Shown here piece by piece: positions 47,031 to 60,157 of a stretch of DNA of 64,000 bases. Under the pieces are notes generated by a model that had not been told where the DNA came from, did no database searches, and was given only the letters and a program-made list of their open reading frames with translations. The DNA is from Thysanoteuthis rhombus (taxonomy: Eukaryota > Mollusca > Cephalopoda > Oegopsida > Thysanoteuthidae). The DNA is taken from NCBI GenBank assembly GCA_963457665.1, contig OY735206.1, positions 27,489,210 through 27,553,209 of the forward strand. The letters run 5' to 3'. Each line of letters starts with the position of its first letter. Within the stretch, counting starts at the first letter, position 1. The translations under genes were made by a program, and so were the position numbers.

Positions 47031-47303
47031 TAAATGAATCACCATAGCCCATGCGCATACCTGAACTGATTATTTTAAAAAAGAAAAATCTTATATCTAA
47101 AATCATCTAATCAAAATAACACCACAAGATTGGGTTTATTGTTCATTGTTCATCCAAAATGAATGCAACTAATTTTCAAGGTTGTAACCCTGAAGTTGTG
47201 ACCAGGAGCCCCCCACATACACAGAGAAGGAAAGCGTGAAATATCTGTAGCTCACTCGGATTGGTTGGTCAGGCAATTTAAGGAGCTACAGTAATTTGAT
47301 TAA
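47031..47303. repeat. MITE family C, copy 3
   Basis: Starts TAAATGAATCACCATAGCCC and ends GGAGCTACAGTAATTTGATT. The internal TTTTCAAGGTTGTAACCC and GATTGGTTGGTC blocks match 4409-4797. Confidence 0.6.
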
Positions 47304-48356
47304 ATCATCTTCCATCCTATCAAAATCAAGATCAATGGCTTTAATTCAATAGAATTCATAATCATTGCCAATCATAGGAGAAACTAAAAAATGTTTCCAA
47401 GTCCACAACAGAAGTCCTCAGTATAATTAATATATTCACTGCGGAAGATGGAGAGGGAGAGTTATCTATTGCAAGATGAAAGCCCTTTTCCATTGCAAGA
47501 TAATTCATCCCAGAAGAAAGGCCTTGATTCACAGTCAGAACTGAATTGTGATTATTTGCAATAAAACAGAAATTTTATTGAGTTAGCCAAAGAATTTAAA
47601 AGATGGAAACGTTCATCATCCACAGTTAACACAGGATGGTTTGAACTAGAATTTAAGTATAATCCCGCGTATGTACACTTTCTATGCGCATAAGTGCTAC
47701 AACTACTCTCCTGAAAATAGGAGTTTGCTTTAATGCTATTTCACCAATATGAATCATTTAGATGGTCTAATTGAGTTTATAAAATCCAAAAGAAGTTTAA
47801 CATCTTTTCAGCAGAGTATAAAAGTAATTTTGCAGTCACAATTACGGAAATGTTTAGAATGTAACGGGAAGGTCTGAAGCTAATTCAAACGAGAAATTGT
47901 CACAGAATTCAAATATTAATGTGGACCATCATCTTCTTACTGATAACAGATAATGAAATGGTCTTTGTATAAGAATATAAAAGTAACTTCTCTCGGGATG
48001 TTACAGACAAGAAATATACAATCACACAATTTATTCTGTATATAATATGTATATATACAGAACAGACTTATCTTTTTGCCACTTTAAATCCTCAATAACG
48101 CTAGCATTTCATGAATGCAACAAAGATCAATATGAGAATCAAGAAAAGAAACTCATAAATTTACTGACTTACACAATGAGTAAGAATGGAGTTGAACTCG
48201 AAAGTGAACAATCTCAGCTAAATATGCTAATACATTCCATATGGTGATTTTTAAAAAATGTATGTAACACACAGCACAATGCATTAAAGAGACTATTACT
48301 AATCATTCACTGTAGAAATTCACATGCATTATCAAATAGCTTGAAAAACAAATCAC

Positions 48357-48395
<39 letters not shown>

Positions 48396-50630
48396 CTTGT
48401 TTTTTTATTCAGTTTTTAGTGCTAGTTCCACGAGAATGATTTTTCTTCAAGGAATGGGAGAAAAAAATTTCTCCAAGGAAAACTCTGTGTTACTAAAACT
48501 AAATCTTAACCCAAATTTCTTCATTAACATAGAAAAAGAAAAAAAAAAAAAATTATTGGTACCTCATGCAACATTTAAGCTTTGTGATACTGTATTATTG
48601 TGGTTGTAGACAACATGGTGTCTACTTGTTCAAGATTGAAATTTTTTTTCGATCAAAACACAGAGAAGATCAAAATAACCAAAACGGATGATTCTCCAAC
48701 GATTACTAATTTACAAATCATTAACGAAATAAGAGAAAATCCTTAATAAATATTTTAAATAATGATCCATAAAGAAAAAAAATGAATGTCATCAGGAGAA
48801 ATAACTGCCAATTGAAATTATCCGTCTTTGACCATTCGGTGAATTTAAAAAGAAAAATGTTCTATTTAATTCACAGAACAGTTCCTCTATTCTTATTTCT
48901 ATTCACTGAAGAGTTCCACTGTCAATACAAGTGGACCATATATTTAAGCGCTAAAAGGATTCGGAACATTTCCATTTACCTATGAAAACAATGCCAAAGA
49001 ATGGTTTGTAATTTATTGTTTAAAAACGTTTTCTTTTAATCATTAAAATTGGCTAAATTTACTCATTTCCTGCAAACTTTATAGCAAAATGTTATCCCCA
49101 TGAAACTTAGTAATAATCTTTTTAAAAAGGCCACATTGTTGGCAATCATAGATTTTTTTTATTTGCAAAGATAGTTAAACAAATGAGAAAATGAAAACAA
49201 AAAAATACCTCCAAGGAGCAATCATATTCGATGGCATATAAGAGCCCCCCCCCCCCATTCTAACTGGGAATATCAAGAAATTATGCGATTCCCAGAATTA
49301 TTCTAATTTATTCAACTTCTCATGTTAAGGCCAGGGTGAGGCTAGACAACAGACATTATGGCTGGGGAGGGAGGGGTGTCTAATAAGCCCTCAAAAAACA
49401 TTTTTTTAAAACTGAAGGCACAAAAAGTGGAAAACATTGAAAACAAAAAAAAGAGAAGGAAATTCAAAAAACATGAGAAAAACACAAGCAGAAAAACTTG
49501 AAGCATTCTTTTGTTTTCTTCAATCCTACCTATAATATGGAAAAGAAGCATCATGAAGCAAAGCTGAAAATTGAAGCAAAATTCGAAGCGAAGTAACACT
49601 ATTCAAGCATTGAGGTAAAACCATTTGCAATTTAACACAATCGTCATGATTACATGCAGAATTAAGAAAAAAATTTTTCAAATGAATGTAAATTCATAAC
49701 AGCTAGAATCAGTGGTGCTAAAAAAAAAAAAAATACATGGTTCTCTTGAATTGATTGAAGAAAAAAGTCACCTAACAGAAAATTTTATCAAAAATTAGCA
49801 TCTGAATCAACACCCCAAACCATATTTTGGGGATAATTTTCAAAAACTAACTAGCTACCAAGGGACCATATTGGTACATTTCATATTGAGTGATTTTTGT
49901 ATTAGACCATCACAAATAGACAGACACTTTTTGTTAAATTATAATATGATGAATATATAACAGTTAATGCAATTTTTCCTCTAATCCTATGATCTTTTAG
50001 CTAATATAACCATTTTTGAATATATTTTGGAGGAAATAAAGAATGTATGAGTGCCAGCATCAGAAAATTAGATGAGTAAAACTTAAATGAGTATATCATT
50101 TTCAACTAATTCTAAAACTAAAAATTCATACTCATTTAAAGCCCACTAATCAAATAAAATAACTATGTAATAAGATCCCAGAACTAATTATTCTTTCTTA
50201 AAAAAGACAGTTTTCAGCTATTGTAGATTTTTTTATAGGTCAAATTGAAAAAAAAATCAGCCAGACCCAGCCCAAATAAATGGCTAATTTGGCAACAGTG
50301 GTCAAAACAAAAATACAAAAAACCAAAATAGATATACTACAAATGAACTGAAAAATACCTTTTTTTCAAAGGAAATTTCTACGAACGCAGATGGAGAGTT
50401 AGGTAATCATTCTTGTGAGTAAATATCAACTGACATTTCTATTTCACAAAGCATTCATCAAATGTGCTGATAGAAAAACAAGACAACATGCAAGTGCAAC
50501 ATAAAACAACTTTCAAATGAAACATCCATAGAGAGGACTTGCTGAAAAAGTGAATCCTAGAGCATCTCCAGAAATCCACAAACAATGTTTGCTGTTCATT
50601 TTAAGACAATTCCGGGAATATTCATGCACA
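47304..50630. other. INPP4 intron stretch, mostly featureless
   Basis: AT-rich intron. Apart from a (TA)n array at about 48358-48392 and a poly-C tract near 49246, I see no coding segment or recognised repeat family. Confidence 0.45.
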
Positions 50631-50868
50631 GGTTTGCCAGATTGAGTTACAAGAAGAGATACTTCAAGCTTTATCTAAGAGACTTACCCAACACAGGCAT
50701 AGGGATAGGGATAGGTTCGAATTTAGAAATCCAGCCAGTCTAGAGGCAGAGGTTCAATATTAGACTTATTCAATTTCCAAATTCAATACTATTCCAATGC
50801 CGGTGTTGGTTACATCCCGGAAATAAAGCTTGAATTATCTCCCTTTGAAGCCAAATCTGGCAACCCTT
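50631..50868. repeat. Long-arm foldback element, copy 3 (best arms)
   Basis: The left arm 50631-50729 (GGTTTGCCAGATTGAG ... GAATTTAGAAATC) pairs with the complement of about 50770-50866 (... CCAAATCTGGCAACCC). The arms are about 98 bp, with shared blocks TTCAAGCTTTAT, AACAC-GGCAT and GAATTT-GAAAT. The spacer is about 40 bp and holds one core unit (GTCTAGAGGCAGAGGTTCAA). No coding capacity. Confidence 0.8.
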
Positions 50869-51589
50869 TTTGAGAAGGTATATATTACGACACAAGATAT
50901 TGAATATTTCACAACAAGGTTGGGTATGTTATTTCATCTGATGATTCGCAAAAGAACACACATCAAAACATTGTAAAACAAAAGAAAAAAATTTAAAAAC
51001 AACAAAACAGATAGCAAAAACCTGAAGGAGAAAAAATTAGTGTTATATTCGTTGATCAATAAGAATCACTTAAAAAAAATTCTTTTAGATTATACAAATA
51101 TCACATGGCATCCTATGCACTGGTATTATGGATAGAGGGTGAAGCACTGAAGTCTTGGGTGGAACATCTAGAAAGAACTAAATGAGTTATGGTAGACAGT
51201 AGTAAAACAAGCCTGAAAGACAGACCATAGATGATCTAGTTCTTTTCCTGTGTAAATATCAAGCTAAGTCAGCAGAGTGGCACCTTTATCTTCATGTTTA
51301 CATCTAAAATTGAGTCAAAAACTATCTTGAAATATTTAGATTCTCTACAAATATATCTGAAATCTAGGAAATATATAACATTAATAAATTGAATTTCAAT
51401 TTAATCTTCAATTTTCATTTTATTAAAAATATTACTTGTTTTAACTATGAATTATATAGAAATATGACTTGTTCAATCTAAATAGCAATTTATGACATGT
51501 ACACATAACCAAAAACATCAAAATTGACAACACTGAGAAAAGGAAGTAGCTAACATTCTGGTATGTCAGTCAGTGACAACAATCAATGC

Positions 51590-51760
51590 TTAAGATATCA
51601 TCATTCATCATCATCAGTCTTTTAGTGTCCGTCGTTGGACATAGACCTTCCCCAGGATTTGCCACACTTCTCTATCATGGGTGTCATGGAGCCAGTACTT
51701 CCTGAATCTGTCTAGCTCGTCTCTCCATCTAACATTTTGCCGGCCTCGGTTGCACATAGA
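51590..51760 (-). mobile_element. RTE-like retrotransposon 3' end, minus strand
   Basis: The least decayed of the 3' tails. It begins with a CATCATCATCAGTCTTTTAG tail, then TCCGTCGTTGGACATAGACC and the reversed sequence coding the WRDELDRFRKYWLHDTHDRE-like terminus. It breaks off at 51760. Confidence 0.75.
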
Positions 51761-52653
51761 AAATTCCTATGCATAAGGTGCATCTCATAGACTCATAAAT
51801 ATCTGTAATATATGTATTAGGGGTACCAGAACTTAACGTTGTTTTTATACTTCTTGTTTAATTTACGAAATTTTAGCCAAGTTTTATGTTTGTTTTTTTT
51901 TTTAATCTCTTTGATTCAACAAAGTGTATACACACAATTTTATCACCATCTTTGTTCTTACTAATGAGAAAAACATTCTAATGATGAAATTAAATCTTAT
52001 GCTAGTGAAGTTGTTGTCATTATCAATGATGTGCCTATTTAAAAATGCATTTCTGTTTCTTGCTTTTGTGATTGTTGTAAGCTTGAATGTTTTAAGACTT
52101 TTTTTGTCGGAACAATGACATTGTTTTTGTACCTTTTTTTTCTTCTCTGTCTGGGATATGCTCAAAGAAAAAAAACTAGCCATCCCCTTTTCGTCATTTT
52201 ATTAGTAAGAGCAAAGATTAGCAAAACTCTGAGAGGAAATCACGCGTGTACACTTTATCAAATCAAAGATATTTTTAGAAAAAAAAAACAGCACATTAGT
52301 CACGGCTGCAATTTCATGAATTAACAAACAAAGAGTCTGCTGGTGTTGCAATGATTTTTCATTAGGACATTTACAAAAACCTTAATGCAAAAAACACACT
52401 GACAAAAGATCAACAATTCATTGGATTTTGGTAAAATTTCCACAACTTATCTAATTAAAGACAAAATTTTTCCATGGATTCTTTTCAGGTTCATAATAAC
52501 ACAACTGTTTCGATCAACAGTTTAAGTCTCATAACACAATGTGCGAAAAAATAAAAAGGGTAACCGTCTAGGAGTATTTCTTATTCTTCATGTTAGAGGA
52601 AACGGTTAACCAAGAGATTATATTTCAATAATGTCATTGCATATCACTTAGAG

Positions 52654-52860
52654 CACTGGTGTCAAACTCATATCATGGTGAGCCAAATATACTGTAAGTA
52701 CACAGGATGTGGGCCAGATAACATAACTATGATCAATTTGCAATCACGCATTAGATGAGTAATTTAAAAAGAATGCGGATTTATTTTACTCATGCTTGTG
52801 TGAAGTTCTTGGAAACAAAGGCATGACACGTAGGCCACATGTTTTGCCCCAGTAGAGATA
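52654..52860. mobile_element. hAT-type repeat fragment (CACTGGTGTCAAACTCA)
   Basis: Begins with the terminus CACTGGTGTCAAACTCA, followed by GTGAGCCAAAT and GTGGGCCAGAT, a layout found at the ends of many animal hAT-derived repeats. The opposite end is not clear. Confidence 0.5.
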
Positions 52861-53017
52861 AGGATTTGACATGTTTAATAAAAGAAGATCAAAAAGAGAT
52901 TAATCCTACAAAAAAGTTATTTATTCTGAGGAAAAATTTGTGAAGGTCTTTCTATGTTCTGTAGCCAAGAAGTGGAAGGCATTCATCACTAAGATGGTCA
53001 ACAAGAAGTAAGCAAAC

Positions 53018-53230
53018 ATCAGGTCTGGTTAGTCACCCAATAGAAACCCCCTAGTGACCAATGTCTTTTGGCAGCATGCCATGTTGGGGGCGATCAAAAA
53101 ATTTGAATTGTCAAGCGTTTGTTTTTTTTATAATGTTGCCAAATATCATTTGCTATGAATAGCTAAAACTGTCTGCAAAAATTGGCTAAACTTTTCAATC
53201 TCCAGCTAACTTTATAGCTAAAAATGTTAT
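53018..53230 (+). repeat. Repeat family D, copy 5
   Basis: GGTCTGGTTAGTCACCCAAT, GACCAATGTCTTTTGGCAGC and ATGCCATGTTGGGGGCGATC. The right half is degraded. Confidence 0.6.
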
Positions 53231-54856
53231 ATATACTCATTTAAAGTCAACCAAACAAATAAAATCATCATACACTAAGACTCCAGAACAAGTTATTGAT
53301 AAAGATTGTATACATACTTTAATTTAAACTTACCAATTGAATTTTTTTTAATAAACAGATTTTTGGGTGAACCATCCTCACCTTCCTCTTGCAACTAGTA
53401 AGACAACAAATAGTAAGGCTACAACTACTTCGTTTAGAATTCCTCAGAAATTGGACAGCAAAAGATATGGACATAAGGATGGTGGATGCATAATTGAACT
53501 TATGGTTCTTGTTCATCATTTTTTTTTTTCATTTGACCACAGATTTATTGATTCGCCTACATACAGTATACATAAAACATCTGGTCTGTTCATCAGTTTT
53601 AGAGCCATTGTTACCAACTGATATGTTCTATAATTGGAGAGAAAGACAGAAATAGCAAAATAACCTCACCATTATTTGGACAAGCTGAGATACCTGTCCA
53701 ATAGGCAAACTTTCCAGCAAGAATATCGAATGGTGTTTACGTTTATATTCATAAATTTAGGCACAGTTATCCTTCGGTAGATAATATCAATGTTTCTGTT
53801 TATCCAATGCCAAAGGGAACCCAACCTGAGTAAAGTTGTGATTAAAAGCAACTAAAAATTAAGATGAAGGTAAATAGTATTGATAAAAACTAATAATAAT
53901 GATTCAAAATACTTCAGCTATTATAAATAAAGATAAATAATGTTAACTTCAGTTATGAATACCTTTTATCAAAGAACAATATGTGATTAATATACTTTTA
54001 AAAATTTTTCTACACAATATGAATGCAAAAAAAACAATTTCAGCTTGTTAAACAATGCACCCTCGCTTAGTTTTAGTTATGTAAACAAAAAACTTATAAC
54101 AAAACTGCTTTAGCCATCCGTACATTAAAATTCTGGACATTACTTTTTGTCCAGTTCTAAAAACAGATTTGTTTCTTCCAAAATCAGGGAACTCTTTAGA
54201 AATTATAGTCTATAACCATTTAGAGTGAAATAATATCATAAAATGCGTTATATCATAAAGAAACTCCACTTTGAAATGATCACACATTATTACATGGTGA
54301 ATGTACCATTTGGCCTAGACAACATAAATAGAATAAGCAACTAAATAACATCTATGAAATATAACAAAATTTATAATCATTCTGTCGAATGATATATCCA
54401 TTTCTTAATAACCGTGCGAAATATCTAAAACCTACAACCGGTTGGGGGGGGGCACTGGGGGGGTGTATAACACAATTTTAGGCCAGAGAAATAAAGCATA
54501 TTTCTTCCGTATTTTGCTGCTCTTTATTTCCACCTAATAGTTCCTTAATCGGTTCTTTAACCCATTCACTGCTACAAGTCACATGCATTTTGTAGCATGT
54601 TGTGTCTTGCCTCTGATACACATGTGCACCTATTTCACGCTCCTTTTAGGGAAATACGAATAGCTACAGCAACACACCGTGCAGCACTGAGTAGAGCACA
54701 TGCTTATTTCGAGGCACCATATGTTGCATTCTCCAAAGTAGCAATGAATGTGTTGAAACAAGCTAAAGTCTCTTGAGATTAGTACACACTTTGAAATTAC
54801 AAGCAGAATGAGCAACTTTTCTTTGCTCCCTTTCTCACTCAGCTCTCCCTTGCTCT

Positions 54857-54878
54857 CTCTCTCTCTATATATATATAT

Positions 54879-54915
<37 letters not shown>

Positions 54916-54925
54916 TTGTGAGACA
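54857..54925. repeat. (TC)n(TA)n(GA)n palindromic simple sequence
   Basis: TCTCTCTC, then TATATATATA, then GAGAGAGA, able to form a hairpin of about 25 bp. Open frames overlapping it on the minus strand are artefacts. Confidence 0.8.
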
Positions 54926-55098
54926 GAGAGAGGTACACAGGGGTATAGACAGAGATATGTAGATAGAGATGGAACAGAACAACATAGATGCAAACGAAAT
55001 GTGACAGGGAGTTCGTTTGGGGCCAGTTTTTGTGCCCACATCAAAGAGAAAGACAAGCAAAAAAGGAGAGAAGGGTTTCTTTTTTAGTATCATAAAGG

Positions 55099-55285
55099 CA
55101 GTGGTGTAGCAAGGGTTCTTAGCTCCCGGAGGGGGGGGGGTGACAGCTCCAGTTGTTCAATATCATCAGGTGGGGTGGGGGCTTAATTATAATTTACAGG
55201 CCAGGGAAAATAATGCACCCCTATCACATCTGCTCGGGGGGGGGATGAGGGTTTGGGGCATCTGTTCTCTCTTGCTACATCCCTG
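55099..55285. mobile_element. hAT-type MITE
   Basis: The termini CAGTGGTGTAGCAAGGG and CTTGCTACATCCCTG are imperfect inverted repeats. The interior is G-rich. No target duplication is convincing. Confidence 0.55.
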
Positions 55286-56172
55286 GATGATGGGTCATGG
55301 GTTGAGACAGGCAGCAATAAACAACAATACAAAATACACAAGATCAAACAACGAACAAACAAAATTCATACTGAAACATCAACAAAACATAAAACCATTC
55401 CAAAATTCTTCTCCCAAGATTATTTCCAAACTGAATCCTTTGAAAAGCAGCTTCAACACTAAGTTAATTCCCGAGGTATTTCATCAGTGGATTAGCATTC
55501 GTCAATAACTTTGAGAGGAGTCATTAACATACCCATGCCACTGTCACTTTTCCAGAGAAGGGCAAGAGGATATATTCTAGGCCCGGGGCAGGGAGAAATA
55601 TATACAGGGGGTGAAATGGCAAAAAGATATATCTGAATGTTGGTTGTCAGGTGAAGGATTAGGCAGTAGGATAGTCTTGAAAGGGTGAAAAATGCTTTTT
55701 CCACTCCTGGGACATATATATTCTAAGGTTTCTTCGACTGATGGGATATGTCCCACATATCTCTTTTAGAACTCTACTGGGATATTTTAATTTAGGCATT
55801 CTCAAGTCTTGAAAGGGGTCAAAGATTTTTTTTTTTTCTTCATATTAACTCTTAGTTTTATATACAGAAATGTAGATGCCAATAACAAGGGGGATACCTA
55901 CCAAACAAAGTTAACTTCCTTTCAACTTCATGTAATTTTTTCTTTTAATTCTTTTTTGATACACTAGACATAATAAATTCACCATTGTTTTCTTCCACCA
56001 AAGAGTTCTGCTATCAATCATGAGCAGTATCAAGCAGTTTATGATATCATGAGTTGATTTTCAAAATCTTCGAAACAAAACACAAAGAATTAAATGGAAA
56101 ACCTTGTGCCCACCTGCAACAGCCACACCAACAGAAAATGTACAAAACGTGCAGAGACTTGAATGTATTCAC

Positions 56173-56287
56173 CTTGTTGGCTCGATGTCGATGCTGACAG
56201 GCCACGAATGCTCTGTGAGTACATACTAACTGAACTCATATGGAAGTCCAGACACTCCTGCCGACAACGGTTGTGAATTTCCACCAA
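56173..56287 (-). CDS. INPP4: INPP4 exon (LVEIHNRC segment)
   Basis: Reads LVEIHNRCRQECLDFHMSSV then SMYSQSIRGLSASTSSQQ and a split Glu codon into 46736. It corresponds to the 'W..L...I......I..Y......L..Y.G.SFK.S' helix before the FVPTNLH block. Starts phase 0 after TTATCAG. It is the most upstream exon I can join without a gap; the preceding segment of about 35 residues of the family was not found. Confidence 0.85.
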
Positions 56288-56469
56288 CTGATAAAGGAAT
56301 AATAACAACACACAAGACTTCAATTATCAAGATTTTGCCATCAGTACTTTTTTTATTTTCATATATTTTTTTTTTAATAATTGGAATGATATTCCAGACA
56401 ATGTTTAATTTGATGATTTGACAATTATTGGGGGAAAAAAAAAACAACTGATTTATTCTTATATATTAA

Positions 56470-56825
56470 ACATCAGCCGCCATCAAAGATGGCAAAAGGT
56501 TCTATCCTTTTTTTTATTTTATACGTTTGTGTGTTCCAGCACACCTGGCCACACCATTTTGTCAACAGACTGGGGAATAAGCATCAGTACTCCACAAGTT
56601 CTTTTGACCTTTTGGGGGACTTTATTCTGATGGGTCTATCAATAATATCTAGATTCTCCAGAATCTATATGTTTTTTCGTACTATTTTCGATGTTTTCCC
56701 CATATATGACACCAGTGATGTCATAAATACAACTTATTCTGACCATATTATTTCTATGATGAATTTTTTTTTCAACAGGAATTCAAATTTTGATGCTAAA
56801 GTTGTTCAATTTTTGACTGTGATAG
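56470..56825. repeat. MITE family B, copy 4
   Basis: Starts CCGCCATCAAAGATGGCAAA and ends TTTTGATGCTAAAGTTGTTC, matching 31011-31362 throughout (GATGTCATAAATA, ATTCTGACCATA). Confidence 0.65.
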
Positions 56826-57000
56826 CAAGTTTTTACTAATCTTCAACAGCAGCAAAAATACTAGCTTAACATAGTGATATTTTACGTTAAATCATCTTCT
56901 CTAGATATCTGTAATCTTTCAAGATTTTCACTTGACTTCAAATGTTTATTGTGGATAAGTAGTTGTATAGAATCTCCTGTTTATCTTAATATTCACCAAG

Positions 57001-57055
57001 TCTGTTCTTGAAATATTCACATTTTTGGAGCACACTTCCTCATCAGGTAGACTAT
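57001..57055 (-). other. Hammerhead-like motif, minus strand (degenerate)
   Basis: On the minus strand CTACCTGATGAGGAAGTGTG then CTCCAAAAATGTGAA. CTGATGA is intact and GGA...TCC can form stem II, but the GAAA box reads CAAAA. Similar to the motif at 19660, so it is probably a Penelope-like element end. Confidence 0.35.
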
Positions 57056-57599
57056 TTTATATCCACACTATATGGACATTAAAATTATATTTTTTATACA
57101 TAGAGCATAAGCAAAATAATATACTATCAAAAATAAGAGGAACAAGAGCCAGAATTTCAAGTAAATGAAGCTGAAGGCTTTAAAATATCTGATGCTGCCA
57201 TAACGCGATTATCATATGGTCCCCATGACAAAGGTGGATATCATATATCTGAGAAAAAATCATTTGAATCCGATCTGATGGTGCCATACCACAGCAAAAT
57301 GCATCATCAGAAATAAAAAATATATAAAAATAATTTGTTTTTTTTCCAAAATTGTCAAATCATCAAATATATAGATATATAAAATATATTTGCTGATACA
57401 TGTTTGATTTGAAAAGAGGAACAAAGATTTTTTCATTTTATTTTCAAGTTAGATTTTTCTTGTTTATGTACAGAGGATGTACATCTAGATCTAATGAAAG
57501 TGGATATTGTCCAAAGGCGGGTGATGATCGAAGAATTTTCAGCCATACTTCAGGTAATTATCAAGATCTATTGAGCGTCTTTTGAATTTTATAAGAAAC

Positions 57600-57995
57600 C
57601 GTCACCGAAACAGTCAACATAGATCTTTTTCAGTTTTAATATCGGTCGACCTGGTTATGCATCTATAAATGTATCACGCATACAGGCCGATCAACTGGAA
57701 AATTTAATATTCACCCCTTTTTATCTCTACAAAAATTGTTTTGTGTTCTGAAAATTACCCACCCAAAATAGGTTTTTAGTGGGGGGGGGGCTCAATTTAC
57801 AATAAAAGTTTCTGCTAAATTGATCACTATTTTGTGCTAGCCTACTTTTTGAAGATTCAGATGTTTTAGTGATCACTTCCCAATTAAAAGGTAAGAAAAG
57901 AAACTTACTCCATGATCACCCCTTTTTCAGATATTTTTAATTCATGTCCAACATGACATGCTTCTAAAAGATGTAGGTCTCGAGACAGTTTCTAT
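57600..57995 (-). repeat. Repeat family D, copy 6
   Basis: Reverse complement of copy 1: TCCAACATGACATGCTTCTA, TTCATTTAATATTCACCCC-like blocks, and AACCGTCACCGAAACAGTCA at the other end. Confidence 0.55.
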
Positions 57996-58311
57996 TAAAT
58001 GACTAACCTGACCTGTCCGATCAGGAATACCGTTAAATTAGCCACTTGCCATTGGTGTGTTGTGATGACATCACACAGTGTGAAGAATTTCCTTAGCTAA
58101 TCACCCTGTTCTTGACATCACCACGAAACACCACTGGCAAACATTAATTTCATCCAAAAGTTGTAAAAATGCTCAACATCCGTAGTTCTTTTGCAAGTCT
58201 TAATAATGGCCAGAAGTAAGGCTGTAAGCACCCGACCGCACCCTTGTGAACAATTTTAACACTTATTAGATCCAGACACACATACTCTATTATGTAAACA
58301 AGAAAAGTTAA

Positions 58312-58312
<1 letters not shown>

Positions 58313-58348
<36 letters not shown>
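58313..58348. repeat. Poly-A tract
   Basis: Thirty-plus consecutive A, interrupted at the right by CAAACAAC. No retroelement body is recognisable beside it. Confidence 0.85.
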
Positions 58349-58349
<1 letters not shown>

Positions 58350-58544
58350 AAACAACATTCTTTATCCATTGTTTCTAATCATTAATGTTTCAATGAAGGA
58401 CTGCTGCCTACAACCATATTATTTAAGAATATATTCTCATACAAAAAAAAAACAATCATAAAAATATGTTGGTCAATATACAACAGAAATAAAGATACAA
58501 CACAGACTCCTACATTTAAGCTTTTTTTCATTTTCCTTCAGACA

Positions 58545-58690
58545 ATGCTTAGTTGTACAGTGGGTAGAGTACTTGTCCTACAAGCTATCAAAAGTGAGTT
58601 CAATCCTTGCCAAGCACTCTAAAACTATCTGAAATTGCAAACTTCAAAATACCCCATTGGGTAGATCACACACTTATCCCTATGACAAAT
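58545..58690 (+). repeat. tRNA-derived SINE
   Basis: TTGTACAGTGGGTAGAGTAC (A-box-like) and AAGTGAGTTCAATCCTTGCC (B-box-like) with tRNA-like spacing, then a short body. Confidence 0.55.
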
Positions 58691-58802
58691 ATCTTTGGTA
58701 ACTCAGTTAAGGATGGGCTTTGCAACATATTAATATGACATCCATTCATTACAAATAAATTAATTTGACTCTCATATACTTTAAAATCTCTGGTGAATCT
58801 TG

Positions 58803-58803
58803 A

Positions 58804-58861
<58 letters not shown>

Positions 58862-59097
58862 TGTTTCAAATGGGATACAACGATTTTTTAACAAGATCCC
58901 AATTACACACATTTTAATTTCACAATAGACAACAGAAGTGATTTCTTTCAACCTGGATACAAGTTCATACCAATTATTTCAACAGCTAATTACTGTTGTC
59001 TCTGAGTACAGTGTTGCCACATGACTAATATCATAGCATAAAGTTTACATGTATATAAATTCCACCCTCTTCATCCCCAAGGTTGTGCCATTTATAA

Positions 59098-59152
<55 letters not shown>
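58803..59152. repeat. Two long (TA)n arrays
   Basis: 58803-58858 and 59101-59152 are nearly pure TA. The 240 bp between them shows no feature. Confidence 0.9.
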
Positions 59153-59156
<4 letters not shown>

Positions 59157-59922
59157 ATGTGTGTCTGGTCTGCATGAATGTATACACACAGACACATTGA
59201 TAAAAAAAAAAGCTGAAATGATAAAAACGAAAATTATTGCTTGAATTCAAGATAAATATAGCATGACACCTGCAAAAAATGAACAAAATCATAGAAATAC
59301 AGGCATCCCCAATCCAACGCCGTTTACGAAATAAGTGGAAAGTTGATGCACACCAACATTTCATCTATATAACCACTTACAAGTCTATAAAAATATAAAT
59401 TTTTAAAAAATTCATCCTTTAACTCATAAGTACAATATTTTAGGCTTAGTGCTAAAATAGAGATGTCTCAAATCCCACCCCACTCAACTAAAAGAAAAGA
59501 AAAAAAAAAAAGAAATGAATCAGGAAAAAACATTTCAGGAGTCACTGGTGGGTACAGCTAATGGTAATGCTGAAAAGTTGATGGAGGATAACCTCTAAAT
59601 GCCAAATTCTATTTTGTGAATTTAGCATTGGTTCAGTTGCTGTGACACCCTTAAAAACAGACGTAGAGAGCTGAAATTTCAATATGTTGTAGCTTAGACA
59701 AAGGCTTCAAATAAACTATAGGACGAGTGTAAACTAATGTTCAATTTCATTTGTTCATTTAATTATTCATGTACACCCAAATCATCATCTGATTACAGAG
59801 TGCTATGTATAGTTTCAGAAAGCTCTATATCTAAGCTAAAACATTGAAATTTCAGCACTCCAGCTCAATTATAACACAGTTGGCTTTCTTGGACCCCAAC
59901 AGCCGCATTATACAGGGGATAC

Positions 59923-59975
59923 CTGTACCAGTTTTGAAAAATCTTTAAAATATCCATAAGAAAACCTGACTCTGT
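59923..59975 (-). CDS. INPP4: INPP4 candidate exon (tentative)
   Basis: After a strong acceptor (TTTTTCCCTCCAG) it reads TESGFLMDILKIFQNW in phase 0, which fits directly onto the exon at 60158 and resembles the family's 'TTDGNHLRILEQM' position. The donor is weak: GTATCC here, or GTACAG six bases earlier. The left edge runs into repeat family F. It does not join the exon at 56173 in phase, so at least one exon would be missing between them. Confidence 0.4.
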
Positions 59976-60157
59976 CTGGAGGGAAAAAGAAAAGAAATAA
60001 TGATTAAAATGTTATTTTGAGTTTGCATTCTTCATTCCTTCTACCGTTTCTACCAGGGTCCATCGACTATTTGTGGACAAGTTAAAAAAGTCAAGAAAAG
60101 CGAAAGAGAGAAGAGAATTCAAAACTTCAAGGGAAATGTCATGTCGTCCCTTCTTAC

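Noticed and set aside
54630-55093. Open frames of 63-102 codons on the minus strand
   Set aside because: They run through a CT/TA/GA simple repeat.
56886-56976. Minus-strand open segment with AG/GT borders reading DSIQLLIHNKHLKSSENLER, between the 60-kb candidates and the 56287 exon of INPP4
   Set aside because: Placed where an INPP4 exon is missing and superficially plausible, but its end phase does not fit the exon at 56287 and its start phase does not fit the candidate at 59923. The donor GTAAAA is weak.
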